A stretch of DNA of 64,000 bases from Eurosta solidaginis (Eukaryota; Arthropoda; Insecta; Diptera; Tephritidae): contig NC_090320.1 in NCBI RefSeq assembly GCF_040869045.1, positions 240,808,978-240,872,977 on the forward strand, given 5' to 3'. The translations under genes were made by a program, and so were the position numbers. Numbering within the stretch: the first letter of the stretch is position 1; the number at the start of each line of letters is the position of its first letter. Under the pieces are notes generated by a model, which ran no database searches, was not told where the DNA came from, and was given only the letters and a program-made list of their open reading frames with translations. This document shows positions 43,188-55,587 of the stretch, piece by piece.

Positions 43188-44057
43188 ATTTAATTATTCA
43201 TTTAATAATTTTTGAAAACTTCCAAGTAGATGGGAACTGTATCTAAATTCGTAATAAACAAAGGAAAATAAGGCAACCCCACTTAAATATATTTCTATTG
43301 AAAAACGGCATAAAATACCTGTAGTTTTAAACACTACGGACTCATTCAGTCTATGTGAGGTCCTCACGGGCCGGCCAGGTTAACTTAGCCTCTAGTTTTA
43401 TATGCACATTACCATGTTTTATATCGAATATTTAAAAAATAAATCTTCATGAAGTGCCCATACGCCAACGACAATTAGAATGTTTTTTGCCATTTTCCAT
43501 ATAATGGGTCACCCCATGTGAAACCTCATTAAGCTTTGAACGGCTCTAATAGATTCTACTCATTTCTTATTGAACTGGTTGTTGTTGTTGTGTTAACAGT
43601 TCTTCGCCTCATTCAATGGGTGTCGAAAAAATCCTCTAAAGGAAACCAAGGAAACCAAGGAAACTAGCAGTTTCAACAGGGGTGGACCATAGGGAGGTTG
43701 GTATTAGAGGCCTAGGTTGGAGGAGGAGTTGATTCTGGACAACCTGCTACAGTATCTACAACAAAGTTGGGTCAGGGTGGCTCGTGTCTCCCTTGGTAGT
43801 GTGCTTTCTTCTTCTGCAAAACTAGTATATTTCTTATTAACAACGGGGTTGACCGGTCGCGTCAAAAGCGTTTACCGATTCTGTGTGGATTTGACCAAGT
43901 GCCTTCCCATGCTCGTCTGGATCAAACGGCTGTGTTCTCAGCTGCCGGATCTCATCATAGTGAAGTTGTTTGCTAATTAAGCAAAAACTGTCTGTTCAAC
44001 ATTTCGTTGTGGTCTTTAATGTTGAGCTCTTCAGTATTGCTATGTAGGTGATGTTCA
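42989..44057. repeat. 1.05-kb duplicated segment, left copy
   Basis: Nearly identical in order and orientation to 49807-50862, from acgattttccgtcatccttt to ttaatgttgagctctt. Differences are mostly single bases and a few short indels (for example an extra ggaaaccaa at about 43650). It includes a LINE 3' tail fragment (43317-43395) and the start of a minus-strand Jockey relic. Confidence 0.85.
43317..43395 (+). mobile_element. LINE 3' tail, 5'-truncated to 80 bp
   Basis: aacactacggactcattcag through gaggtcctcacgggccggcc then aggttaacttagcc: the same 3' end as at 2960-3030. Only the tail is present, as in extreme 5' truncation. Repeated at 50135-50207 through the segmental duplication. Confidence 0.6.
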
Positions 44058-45260
44058 ACGGTCATAAGGAGACATCCCGTGGCAGTTCTCCTGTTGCAGC
44101 ATTTTTACAGGCCTGCAGCCCTTTTTGGTATGTGTTTTTAGGACCAGGCATAAGCGGACGGCCAATTGCTTTGTACCTGGTTAGCAACGTTTATTTATCT
44201 TTTCCCCGAGGGCTGCCAATTTCGGTGGCAAGTGCCTTGAAGGAACGTAACTCCCAAGATCTTTGAACGTCCAATATTTGCGTCATCTATACCTTCCAAG
44301 TCGTAAACAGAGTGGCCGTGTATTTGTTCGGTGATAGTGCCAGGTCGCGTGAGGTGAAGAAACTTGAAAAACTGAGGAGATATCTGTTTATTGTAGAAAC
44401 TAGTGCGTCTATTGGAGGGCCAGGTCCCGTTGCCATTATCGTGCCACCGTTGGGGTAGGAAATGATAGCAACTCTTTCTGGTAGGGAAGAGAGCTTTGAT
44501 ATGTAGAACTGAAACACAGTTGGAGACAAGACTCCAGTCTGTGGTACCCCCTATTTAATTCTCCTAGGCTTTAAGATTTCGTTACTGCATTGAACCGACG
44601 CTTGCCGACCATTGAGATAAATTGCGGTCCATTTTTTTTGACAAGGGCGAAGGGATGAGTAGCGTGCCGTGGTTGACTGCGTCAAAAGCTTTCGAACGAT
44701 CAAGTGCCACGAGCACCGTCCGACCGAGTTTTCCTATATTAATCCGTTATTTATCTGAGTGTTTATGGCGTTTAGCGCGGTGGTAGTGCTATGCATTATG
44801 CGGAAGCCATATTAATGGACGGTTGTGCAAAGATTCGCAGTGAAATGAGGGAGCAAGACTGTTATGATATGATATGATTCGCCTTAGTTAGGTTGTTTCC
44901 CAGACTTTAGTAGCGGAATTATCCTTGCAATTCTCTATTGTTCGGAATGACATAGAACATCAACGACAGGTTGAAAACTTTTGTTGGGTAATTTATTCAA
45001 TCAGCGCCAAGGTTTTTTGGCATTGGCATGGCTATTCCATCTGGGTTTATTGAGCTAGAGGGCTTGGCCTTTTTGATGGCTTCTTCCACCTCTGTAGGGG
45101 CGATGGTAATGTGCGACCAGTCGCGTTTGTATTTATGTGCCCGTCTGTTTACATGACGTGTGGCCTTGTCTACTGAAGCATACATTACACCCTATTTAAT
45201 TTGTTACTGAACTGGTGGCTCAACGTTATTGGGTAGTTAATTTGCATAGCCGCACACGGA
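43560..45260 (-). pseudogene. Jockey-type LINE ORF2 relic, copy 1 (minus)
   Basis: From right to left: ITIAPTEVEEAIKKAKPSSS-like thumb-proximal segment (45185-44997), LVALDRSKAFDAVNHGTLL (about 44720-44655), LSPTVFQFYISKLSSLP (44535-44480) and the active site changed from YADD to YPNG (44446-44457), then C-terminal pieces to about 43720. Many frameshifts. It lies tail-to-head with copy 2, same orientation. Catalysis is impossible without the two Asp residues. Confidence 0.75.
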
Positions 45261-45299
45261 TTTCTTCATAGTGCTTGCGGGGCGGGGTCTCATGTGATT

Positions 45300-48200
45300 G
45301 TTGTAGCAGTGCTTCGCCCAACCTAATAGCTGCAACCGATCACAAATTGTTATCAATATCCTCTAACGGGAGTCCAAGGAAACTTGCTGTTTCATCAGGG
45401 GTGGACCATAATGAAAGGGGTGTTACAGGCGTTGGTTCCACATTACAATTAAAGAGATGGTTGGTGTCATGTGGGGACATATTGCAAGCGGGGCATACAT
45501 TTTGTATGTCGGGGTTGATTCTGGATAGGTAAGAGTTTAACCTGTTACAGTATTCAGAACGAAGTTGAGCCAGAGTGACTCGCGTTTCCCCGGGGAGTAT
45601 ACGTCCCTCTTCCGCAAGTTTTGGGTACTGTTCTTTGAGTACTGGATTCACCAGGCAATTCCTGGCATAAAGGTCCGACGCCTGTTTGTGGAGTTCACCA
45701 AGGACCTGCTTGTGTTTTTTTGCTTCATACGGCTGAGTTCTCCGGCGCCGTATTTCCTCAAAATTCCCTAGGCGGTGTTAGCTCATCAATCAGATGAACT
45801 GTTTGGGTTAGCATCTCATTTCTCTCCTTGATGGGGAGTATTCTCACCTCATTATGTAGATGGTGTTCTGGGGACATAAGAAGACAGCCCGTGGCGGTTT
45901 TGAGAGCAGTATTTTGGCAGGCCTGTAGCTTCCTCCATTGGGTAATTTTTAGGTTTGGCGACCATATACGGGACGCGTAGCACGCAATCGGCTGGCCAAT
46001 TGCTTTGTATGTGGTAATGAGCGTTTCTTTGTCTTTTCCCCAAATACTGCCAGCAAGAGATTTGAGGATTTTATTACGGCTCTGGATTTTCGGTACAATT
46101 GCGGCCGCGTGCTCACCAAAACGTAGATCCTGATCAAACGTCACACCCAAGATTTTAGGGTGTAGGACAGTCGGTAGCGTAGTGCCATCGACGTGGATAT
46201 TCAAAATGGTCGACATTTGGGACGTCCATGTTGTAAATAAGGTCGCGGAGGCTTAGTCGGTGATAATGCCAGGTTTCGCGAGGCGAAAAAACTGGAGAGA
46301 TCAGGGAGATAGCCGTTTATTCTGTTGCAAAGTTTATCGATCTATGGGCCTGGGCCTGTGGCCATTATTGTGCAGCCATCGGCGTAGGAAACGATAGTAA
46401 CTCCTTCTGGTAGGGAAGGTAGCTTTGATATGTAGAAATTAAACAAAAGTGGGGATAGGACAACACCCTGTGACACCCCCTGGTCAATTCTTCTTGGTTT
46501 TGATGTTTCATTTTCATTTCACCGATGCCTGCCGACCACCCAGATAATTTGCGGTCCACCGATTAAGGCATGGGGAAGGGGAGACCCTTCCAGGTCTTGC
46601 AGTAACGTGCCATGGTTGACCGTATCAAAAGCTTTTGATAGGTCTAGCGCAACGAGTACTGTTCTATGGTGGGGGTTTTGATTTAAACCGCAATTTATCT
46701 GGGTGCTGATGGCATTTAGCGCGGTGGAGGTGCTATGGAGTTTTCTGAAGCCATGCTTATGACAGGCTAGCTGCAAATTTGCTTTGAAGTAGGGGAGCAA
46801 AATGGCTTCAAGCGTCTTGGCTACTGGCGATAGGAGAGATATAGGGCGATATGACCTATGTTAGCTGGTTTCCCAGGCTTTAGTAGCGGGACTACCTTGG
46901 CCATTTACCATTTTTCGGGTATGACAAAGGTGAAAAGAGACAGGTTGAAGACATGTGCTAAATATTTGAAAACCTCTTTCTTAGGCTTTTAAGCATCGGC
47001 ATGGCTATGCCGTCTGGGCCCACTGCTTTGGATGGTTTAGCATGACCGATGGCATCCTCAACCTCCTTGGCGGTGATGGTAATTGGTGACGCGCTGAATT
47101 TATGTTTATGTGCGTGTCTGTTGGCTCTCCGTCTATCTTTGTTGACCGTAGAATGCATTATATATTGCGGCAGAAAGCGCTCGCGCATTTTTTCGCATCC
47201 GGCAGCACTTTATCGCCAAAGGCGATGGAAACTTTGTCGTTGTGCCTAGACGGATTCGATAGGGACTTTACGGTGGACCAAAGTTTACCTACACCGGCAG
47301 AGAGGTTACAACCGCTTAGGTGCTCCTCTCATATCGCCCGCTTGTGCTCATCCACAAGCAATCTGATGCGTTGGTTTATATCCCTTATTTAGGGGTCGCT
47401 GGGATCGAGCTGTCTTATAAGGCCACGTTCTCTCGCTAAACTTGCGGCCTCCGCCAGGAATTGGGGCCGAATTTCGGAAATTCTACCGGCGGGAATGAAA
47501 CGAGCCTAGGCGGATTCAATGACCTTGTGGAAAGCACGCCCCCTTTGGCGGGCATCAGTCGGGATAGGGAGGGCAGCAAAGCGGTTGTCTGTAAAGGATT
47601 TGTATTCGCCCCACTTTCCTTTTTTAAAGTTAATGAAAGTGCGTTTTTCTGTGACGATGAAGTCGGCGGAACGCTCGAGCGAAATAAGTATAGGCAGGTG
47701 GTCGGATGCGAATGTTACCATCGGCTGCCAGTTGACGCAATTTACGAGTTCTGCGCTCACGATTGAAATATCCGGCGAACTGTGACAGCTTCCTACCATA
47801 CGTGTGGGGGCGTCTCCGTTTATTGTGCAGAACGTCGTTTCTTCAATTTGATCCGCCAACATCTCACCCCTACTGTCCACCCGCAAGTTTGAATGCCATA
47901 GATCGTGATGTGCATTGAAATCGCCTAAGATAATGCGATTGTTGGCAGTGAGTAAGGCGCTGACTAAGGCGCAGACTACGGAACGTCCTAGGGCGTGAAC
48001 AGCAAGGAGCCACAAAAGATTTATAGAAGTTACGTGGACGTCTAGTTTTGGGATCTAGCCCAGAACAACCTGTCCGATGCAACCATCCCTTACACGAGAC
48101 ACACTGACAAGAGTATGACCGTCCTAAAAAGATTATTTTCCGGCAGATGCAGGAAAACCATTTCTCAGGACCGGGGCCAGGAGACGGACCCGGATTGGGT

Positions 48201-48400
48201 TCGATACCTTCCCGGAGCAAGAGAATATGGAGCAGTCCCGCTGCAAGGAGCTGCTGGGAGGATGACAATTTGTTGCAGGGACGCAACAAATTAAATGGGG
48301 TTACACTGAAATGGCAGTCCTTGATCGGGAAAGATCCCAAGTCGCTCCGGTACATAGAACCGACGGCCTATGGAAGCGCGGGGTCTCATCAGACAGTTGT
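45300..48400 (-). pseudogene. Jockey-type LINE ORF2, long copy 2 (minus)
   Basis: The most complete LINE here. From 48355: 2A-like GIEPNPGP (48185-48208), a PHD-like Cys region CICRKIIFLGRSYSCQCVSC ... WLHRTGC (48148-48060), then an APE-type endonuclease with GDFNAHH (47905-47925) and SDHLPIL (about 47695). Reverse transcriptase follows: EVEDAIGHAKPSKAVGPDGI (47085-47025), HGFRKLHSTSTALNAI (46750-46700), LVALDLSKAFDTVNHGTLL (46665-46605), QGVSQGVVLSPLLFNFYISK (about 46485-46430) and the active site YADG (46375-46386), where the second catalytic Asp is Gly. The C-terminus includes CPACNMSPHDTNHLF (45490-45445), ending near 45338. Several frameshifts. The endonuclease nicks target DNA and the polymerase copies element RNA there. 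Confidence 0.85.
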
Positions 48401-48409
48401 ATGTTAGGA

Positions 48410-48800
48410 TTCCCAGGTTTCTGCATATTTAACAGAAACTGCTTGTTCAGCATTTCATTTCTCTAAGGCATACATAACATTTGTTCTTTTAAATCGCTGA
48501 CCATATCGAAGTTGCGCATCATACAAGGAGCTGAGGAATTTCTTTATAGCTAGCTATGAGTGTTTATTTATCTCTGTCCCAATGGCTGCCACCGATAGAC
48601 TTGAAGATTTTGAACTGTAGGTACAAATGCGGCTTCATGCTCGCCAAAAAGCAGATCAATATCGAACGCCAGTCCCCTTGGATGTCCAATAATACCGACA
48701 TTAATTTTGTCCACATATTGAATGAGGACTTGATCGGTGATGGCACCAACTTAGGTTGAGTGGCTGCCGCCCCGACATTGGGAGATTACTTGGACAACAA
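48410..48800. other. Mixed Jockey C-terminus-like remnants
   Basis: Minus-strand sequence around 48560-48760 resembles the ORF2 segment seen at 46000-46210 (DQDLLFGEHEAAF-type reading), but badly decayed. Likely a further Jockey fragment. Confidence 0.4.
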
Positions 48801-49100
48801 GAAGGCCCGTTGTGATTCTAGCTATAGCTATTTAGAGGACCCTTGCGGTGTAAGTAGTTTCGAATGAGACCAGTGTCCACCCTGAATAGGTCCTTCGGAG
48901 ATTCTAGTGAGCCGAGACTGAAATAATTTCGCCAAGCTGTAGCAAAAGCTAAATAATCAGGCATGAAATGTCTAGATGATTCCACCTCGTCATCCTCCAT
49001 ACAGTTGCATCATGGAAGGGCTCCCAGTATATATAGCTGCATCGCACAGAGTGCTGTTGAACAGTTACCCGGATGCTATACACTGCTGGTCAATGGATTC
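48800..49100 (-). pseudogene. RNase H-type LINE C-terminus (minus)
   Basis: Minus frame 49000-48818 starts MEDDEVESSRHFMPDYLAFA and continues FRVDTGLIRNY; it matches the C-terminus of the plus-strand copy at 6910-7095 (MEDYEVESPN ... IEIGIMRNF). RNase H itself is not recognisable upstream. Confidence 0.65.
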
Positions 49101-49806
49101 GTTACCTTTTACCCGGCCAGCGCTTGTTAGCTGAGCCGTGCCCATCTGTACGGCCGTACAATGTAACTCGCTTGGAAGAAAATTTTGTTCGGATTTGAGA
49201 AAAAATGTATGCAATTTGACAGCCTTCGAATGGCACTTCCTTTCGAATCGAGTTACATAATATGATCCCTAAATCCAGATCAAAGAGCAGAATTGTGTTG
49301 AGTTCATATTATAAAGCCAGTACACAACCCTTCGCGAAATTCTCGAGCTCTTGACGATGACCATCTGTAACAGTCTAGGCAACCCAAACCTGCCTTTCAC
49401 ATTGGATAAATGATAAGATTTATGCTAAAATAGTTTGCAGCGATGGAGAGCGGGATAACCATCAGAGCATTCCAATCATTACATTCATAACCGTTGCTAC
49501 CCCTTTTAGAGGACAGTACATAGAAGAACTAGTGGCTTATGATGGTACAAAGCTATTTAACTTCATCTTTACTAGTTGGCAGCTACGGTAGTAGCCTGTT
49601 TTGCAAACGGGTAAATTCGAAGCTGTTAAGAATGCTTTAGTGCCCTTGGTTCATATGCGTAGGACTCATATCACGAAGTCTGTATACTGCCCACTATGCT
49701 TATCGTGTTTGTATTCAGCTTTTTGTTTAAAGCCTAACCTGACGTCATGAATCATCCAAGAACATCACAACCCTTTTTAGCCCCAATCAATCCCATCTAT
49801 CAGACT
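49101..49806. other. Unassigned stretch
   Basis: No gene or named repeat recognised. Confidence 0.3.
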
Positions 49807-50862
49807 ACGATTTTCCGTCATCCTTTGTCAAATTTGGTTTCGAGACAAACCGGTTTCGGCGTTGTGCCATCATCATGTCGAGAACGTTCCAATATACATC
49901 AGATTGAAGCGGAAATATCGACAAATTAAAAACCAATGCAATTTTAAACATTGTGTTTTATTTTACCTTTTAAGCTCATAAAATTAACACAATATTTCAT
50001 TTAATTATTCATATAATAATTTTTGAAAACTTCCAAGTAGATGGGAACTGTATCTAAATTCGTAATAAACGAAGGAAAATAAGGCAACCCCACTTAAGTA
50101 TATTTCTATTGAAAAACGGCGTAAAATACCTGTAGTTTTAAACACTACGGACTCATGCAGTCTATGCGAGGTCCTCATGGGCCGGCCAGGTTAGCCTAAC
50201 CTCTAGTTTTATATGCACATTACCATGTCTTATATCGAATATTTAAAAAATAAGTCTTCATAAAGTGCCCAGACGCCAACGACAGTTAGAATGTTTTTTT
50301 CGTCTGACAGCCATATTTCCGTCACCCCATGTAAAACCTCATTTGGCTTTGAACGGCTCGAATAGATTCTTCTCATTTCTTATTGAACTGGTTGTTGTTG
50401 TTGTGTTAAAAGTGTTTCGCCTCATTCAATGGGTGTCGAAAAAATCCTTTAACGGAAACCAAAGAAACTAGCAGTTTCAACAGGGGTGGACCATATGGAG
50501 GTTGGTATTAGAGGCCTAGGTTGGAGGGGGAGTTGATTCTGGACAACCTGCTACAGTATCTACAACAAAGTTGGGTCAGGGTGACTCGTGTCTCCCTTTG
50601 TAGTGCGATTTCTTCTTCTGCAAAACTAGTATATGTTTTATTAACAACGGGGTTGACCGGTCACGTCAAAAGCGTTTACCGATTCTGTGTGGATTTGGCC
50701 AAGTGCCTTCTCATGCTCGTCTGGATCAAACGGCTGTGTTGCCAGCTGCCGGATCTCATCATAGTGAAGTTGTTTGCTAATTAAGCAAAAACTGTCTCTT
50801 CAACATTTCGTTGTGCTCTTTAATGTTGAGCTCTTTAGTCTCGCTATAAAGTGATGTTCAAG
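49807..50862. repeat. 1.05-kb duplicated segment, right copy
   Basis: Partner of 42989-44057. It begins mid-palindrome and lacks the aaaatcg after gtcgagaacg (49890), and ends in the Jockey relic near cactatagcg-type sequence, after which the two copies diverge. The short plus-strand open frame at 50521-50784 is the antisense of the Jockey C-terminus. Confidence 0.85.
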
Positions 50863-51190
50863 GTCAGAATCAGTTTCGTGACTACTATTTTCATTTCTAT
50901 TTGAAAAGCGAAGTTCGAAACCACAGTTTCTCTTAGAAAACATAATAATTGAAATTCAATTATTATAAGCTGGTGTTAAGCTCATGAATTATTAAATATA
51001 AGTATAAACTGAACACACCATTAAACAAACATACATAAATACTATAAATTAAATAATCTATAAAAAATTGTATTTGGTGAAAGTACGTTTTATAAAACAA
51101 AGCAATAAAGTGTATAATGTTTAATGTGTGCCAGCATATTTGATGTACGCCCAATTGAAGTTCGGTTAGTAAGTACGTATATACGTATGT
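50863..51190. other. Unassigned AT-rich stretch
   Basis: Nothing recognised. Alternating acgtata repeats at 51171-51190. Confidence 0.3.
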
Positions 51191-51208
51191 ACTAGAGATA
51201 TACGCCAC

Positions 51209-51300
51209 CGATAAACGCCGCCGCCGCCGATTTTGGTCGTTTTTCGCACGCCGCCGCCTAATCTCAAAAATATCGGCGCGGCGGCGTCGGCGGTGTCCGG
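51209..51300. repeat. GCC-rich low-complexity block
   Basis: cgccgccgccgccgattttg, then gcggcggcgtcggcggtgtc: a GC island in an otherwise AT-rich setting. Confidence 0.7.
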
Positions 51301-51835
51301 CGCGCTAATATATTTTCTACTCGTTTAAGACTGTTTAGGACATTTATTGTGCATGTCGAAAACTGTTCGGATATGGTCGAAAGTGGTATCAATGGATGCG
51401 CATCACTGCCAGTTATAAGAAACTAATTTCGAAATTTAACTCTTTCTAACTGTTCAAAAGTTATTTAAAAAAAACAGGCGTTTTCGATGACAGCTTAACA
51501 CGGACTTTGCATCACCCAATTCATCAAGTTATTAAAACAAAACACTAAAAGAAAAGTTATATAATAAATTTATATGCTCACTTTGCATATTTTTTTCAAA
51601 AAATTAATAATCAACAATAAATTCAAATAAGGCGTTTCAAATTGTCCTTAAGTTGTTAAAAAAAAAGAAGCAAAATACCCAAAAAAGGTGCCGATTTTTA
51701 AGCTATTGCATAGATTTTATTGCGGGCTTGGCGACTAAATCAAAAAAAAACCGTAACGGATATTTGTCAAAAAAGGTTCGAAAAACGTTCGGTGTTAGCA
51801 ACAGGCCAAATACATAAAATTGGATCTCTATCATG

Positions 51836-51910
51836 AAGTTAAAGTTAAAGTTAAAGTGAAAGTTAAAGTTAAAAACAAAGTTAAAGTTAAAAACAAAGTT
51901 AAAGTTAAAT
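51836..51910. repeat. (GTTAAA)n microsatellite
   Basis: Twelve or so gttaaa / gttaaaaacaaa units, interrupted. The minus-strand Phe-Asn-rich open frame across it is an artefact. Confidence 0.85.
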
Positions 51911-52032
51911 TTTAAGACAAAACATGGATTAATATCAAAGAAAACAAAATGTTGCATAAATATTATAATTGCATAAGTTGATAATATGCAATAGCTTTAC
52001 CGCGGCAGTCCCCGAGTGCCACACGTCCTTTT

Positions 52033-54820
52033 TATACTCAGTTGAGCAGAGCTCCCAGAGTATATTAAGTTTGATTGGATAACGGTTGGTTGTACAGGTA
52101 TAAAGGAATCGAGATAGATATAGACTTCCATATATCAAAATCATCAGGATCGAAAAAAAATTTGATTGAGCCATGTCCGTCCGTCCGTCCGTTAACACGA
52201 TAACTTGAGTAAATTTTGAGGTATCTTGATGAAATTTGGTATGTAGGTTCCTGGGCACTCATCTCAGATTGATATTTAAAATGCACGATATCGGACTATA
52301 ACCACGCCCACTTTTTCGATATCGAAAATTTCGAAAAACCGAAAAAAATGCGATAATTCATTGCCAAAGACGGATAAAGCGATGAAACTAGGTAGGTGGG
52401 TTGAACTTATGACGCAGAATAGAAAATTAGTAAAATTTTGGACAATGGGCGTGGCACCGCCCACTTTTGAAAGAAGGTAATTTAAAACTTTTGCAAGCTG
52501 TAATTTGGCAGTCGTTGAAGATATCATGATGAAATTTGGAAGGAACGTTACTCCTATTACTATATGTACGCTTAATAAAAATTAGCAAAATCGGAGAAGG
52601 ACCACGCCCACTTTAAAAAAAAAATTTTTTTAAGTAAAATTTTAACAAAAAATTTAATATCTTTACAGTATATAAGTAATTCAACTCCAGTAATGATATG
52701 ATGCAACAAAATACAAAAGTAAAAGAAAATTTCAAAATGGGCGTGGCTCCGCCCTTTTTCATTTAATTTGTCTAGGATACTTTTAATGCCATAAGTCGAA
52801 CAAAAATTTACCAATCCTTTTGAAATTTGGTAGGGGCATAGATTTTATGACGTTAACTCTTTTCTGTGAAAATGCGCGAAATTGGTTGAAGCCACGCCCA
52901 GTTTTTATACACAGTCTTCCGTCTGTCCTTCCGCATGGCCCTTAACACGATAACTTGAGCAAAAATCGACATATCTTTACTGAACTTAGTTCACGTACTT
53001 ATCTGAACTCATTTTATCTTGGTATAAAAAATGAACGAAATCCGACTATGGCCACGCTTACTTTTTCGATATCGAAAATTACGAAAAATGCCATAATTCT
53101 ATACCAAATACGAGAAAAGGGATGAAACATGGTAATTGGATTGGTTTATTGACGCGAAATATAACTTAAGAAAAAACTTTGTAAAATGGTTGTGACACCT
53201 ACCATATTAAGTAGAAGAAAATTAAAAAGTTCTGCAGTGCGAAATAAAAAACCCTTAAAATCTTGGTAGGTATTACATATATAAATAAATTAGCGGTATC
53301 CAACAGATGTTCTGGGTCACCCTGGTCCACATTTTGGTCGATATCTGGAAAACGCCTTCACATATACAACTACCACCACTCCCTTTTAAAACTCTCATAA
53401 ATACCTTTAATTTGATACCCATATCGTCCAAACAAATTCCAGTGTCACCCCTGGTCCACCTTTATGGCGATATCTCGAAACGGCTTCCATCTATAGAACT
53501 AAGGCCCACTCCCTTTTAAAATACTCATTAACACCTTTCGTTTGATACCCATATTGTACAAACTCATTCACCCCTGGTCCACCTTTATTGCGATATCTCG
53601 AAACGGCTTCCACTTATAGAACTAAGGCCTACTCCCTTTTAAAATACTCATTAACACCTTTCGTTTGATACCCATATTGGTCCACCTTTATGGCGATATC
53701 TCTGAAAAGGCGACCACCTATACAACTACCACCACTACCTTTTAAAACCCTCACTAATACCTTCAATTTGATACCCATATCGTACAAACAAATTCCAGGG
53801 TCACCCCTGGTCCACCTTTATGGCGATATCTCGAAACGGCTTCCATCTATAGAACTAAGGCCCACTCCCTTTTAAAATACTCATTAACACCTTTCGTTTG
53901 ATACCCATATTGTACAAACTCATTCTAGAGTCATCCCTGGTCCACCTTTATGGCGATATCTCTGAAAAGGCGACCACCTATACAACTACCACCACTCCCT
54001 TTTAAAACCCTCATTAATACCTTTAATTTGATACCCATATCGTACAAACACATTCTAGAGTCACCCATGGTCTACCTTTATGGCGATATATCGAAACGGC
54101 TTCCATCTATGGAACTAAGGCCCACTCCCTTTTAAAATACTCATTAACACCTTTCATTTGATACCCATATTGCACAAACGCCTTCTAGAGTCACCCCTGG
54201 TCCACGTTTATGGCGATATCCCGAAAAGGCGTCCACCCATAGAACTAAGGCCCACGCCCTTTTAAAATACTCATTAACACCTTTCATTTGATACCCATAT
54301 TGTACAAACGCCTTCTAGAGTCACCCCTGGTCCACGTTTATGGCGATATCCCGAAAAGGCGTCCACCCATAGAACTAAGGCCCACGCCCTTTTAAAATAC
54401 TCATTAACACCTTTCATTTGATACCCATATTGTACAAACGCATTCTAGAGTTACCCCTGGTCCACCTTTATGGCGATATCTCGAAAAGGCGTCCACCTAT
54501 AGAACTTAGGCCCACTCCCTTTTAAAATTATCATTAACACATTTCATTTGATACCCATACCGTACAAACAAATTCTAGAGTCAGGCCTGGTCCACCTTTA
54601 TGGCGATATCCCTAAATGGCGTCCATCTATAGAACTATGGCCCACTTCCTCTTAAAATACTCTTTAATACCTTCCATTTGATACACATGTCATACAAACA
54701 CATTCCAGGGTTACCCTAGGTTCTTTTTACAACATGGTGATTTTCCCTTACTTTGTCTCCACAGCTCTCAACTGAGTATGTAATGTTCGGTTACACTCGA
54801 ACTTAGCCTTCCTTACTTGT
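52033..54820 (+). mobile_element. HINE/mini-me-like element, long copy E
   Basis: Plus orientation: begins tatactcagttgagcagagc (52033), GTCY microsatellite gtccgtccgtccgtccg at 52176-52192, and ends ctcaactgagtat (54766-54778), hairpin gttcggttacactcgaac (54785-54802), cttccttacttg (54809-54820). It is the inverse of copies A-D and 2.79 kb long because of an array of about eleven 130-bp units (53320-54730). It contains no protein-coding frame; repeated short frames of the form PPLPFKTLINTFN come from the array. Confidence 0.85.
53320..54730 (+). repeat. 130-bp minisatellite inside copy E
   Basis: Units share tccacctttatggcgatatc, cactcccttttaaaa and cattaacacctttcatttga. ctagagtcacccctgg begins at 54185 and 54315 exactly 130 bp apart, and the two units 54170-54430 are nearly identical, so recent unit duplication occurred. 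Some units are shortened (near 53680). Confidence 0.85.
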
Positions 54821-55587
54821 TTTATTAATTTTATATTGAGATTGGCTGAAAGAATAAAAGAAATCAGTGATGCCAAATCCTTTAGTAGGTTGTAGGGGCC
54901 TAAACACTCTTTTGAAATGATTATTACCTCATACATAAGTTGAAGATATATTTACGTATGAGAAGGGTTTGAAAAATCACTTGCGCTTACATTCAAACAT
55001 CTGTTGTTTATTTGCGAAACTATACAATAGCGTCTGAAATGTAAATTTTGGTTTTCACACCTCATCCTTCAACACCCAAGTCTCCTGGTTTGACGTTTCC
55101 TAAAGTTGGCGGCCCTATGCAAAACTAGTCCCTTGGATTTAATCACATTGATTATAGCCTATCAACCAAGTTTAAATATACGTAGGCACATATATTTACC
55201 AGGTGCAGCTTTGTCCTTCGCAAGAACACTCAAAAGCTTTCCCAAGACGAACAAATGACCGCGTGTGTTACTACCCTAACATAGTGGACAGTCGAACTAG
55301 TTTGAAAACTGAAGCTACGCGGTCATCCATAATGAGCTCTTATGTCATAAGGCCAGAACACAGCAGTTAACATCTTTCAACTTAAAATCGGTCGACTTTT
55401 ATTCTAAAATATCGTTTTGATTTAATGAACACTATTGAAATCAATGTTGTGAACACAAACGTTTGCAAACTTTGGGCTGCATTTTAAAAAAATTATCCAG
55501 GGTCCTTGTAAAATTTTAATTATGTAGATGCGCCGAGGATTATACGATTTTCACCCATTACGCAATGACATCATCCACTTAGACTGC
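54821..55587. other. Unassigned stretch
   Basis: No gene or repeat recognised. Confidence 0.3.

Noticed and set aside
47049..47785. Plus-strand open frames in the Jockey copy
   Set aside because: Antisense shadows of endonuclease and reverse transcriptase frames.
51703..51957. Minus-strand frame of Phe-Asn repeats
   Set aside because: Translation of the GTTAAA microsatellite.
53307..54135. Repeated plus-strand open frames with PPLPFKTLINTFN
   Set aside because: They are translations of the 130-bp minisatellite; the same frames recur per unit and are not conserved as protein.
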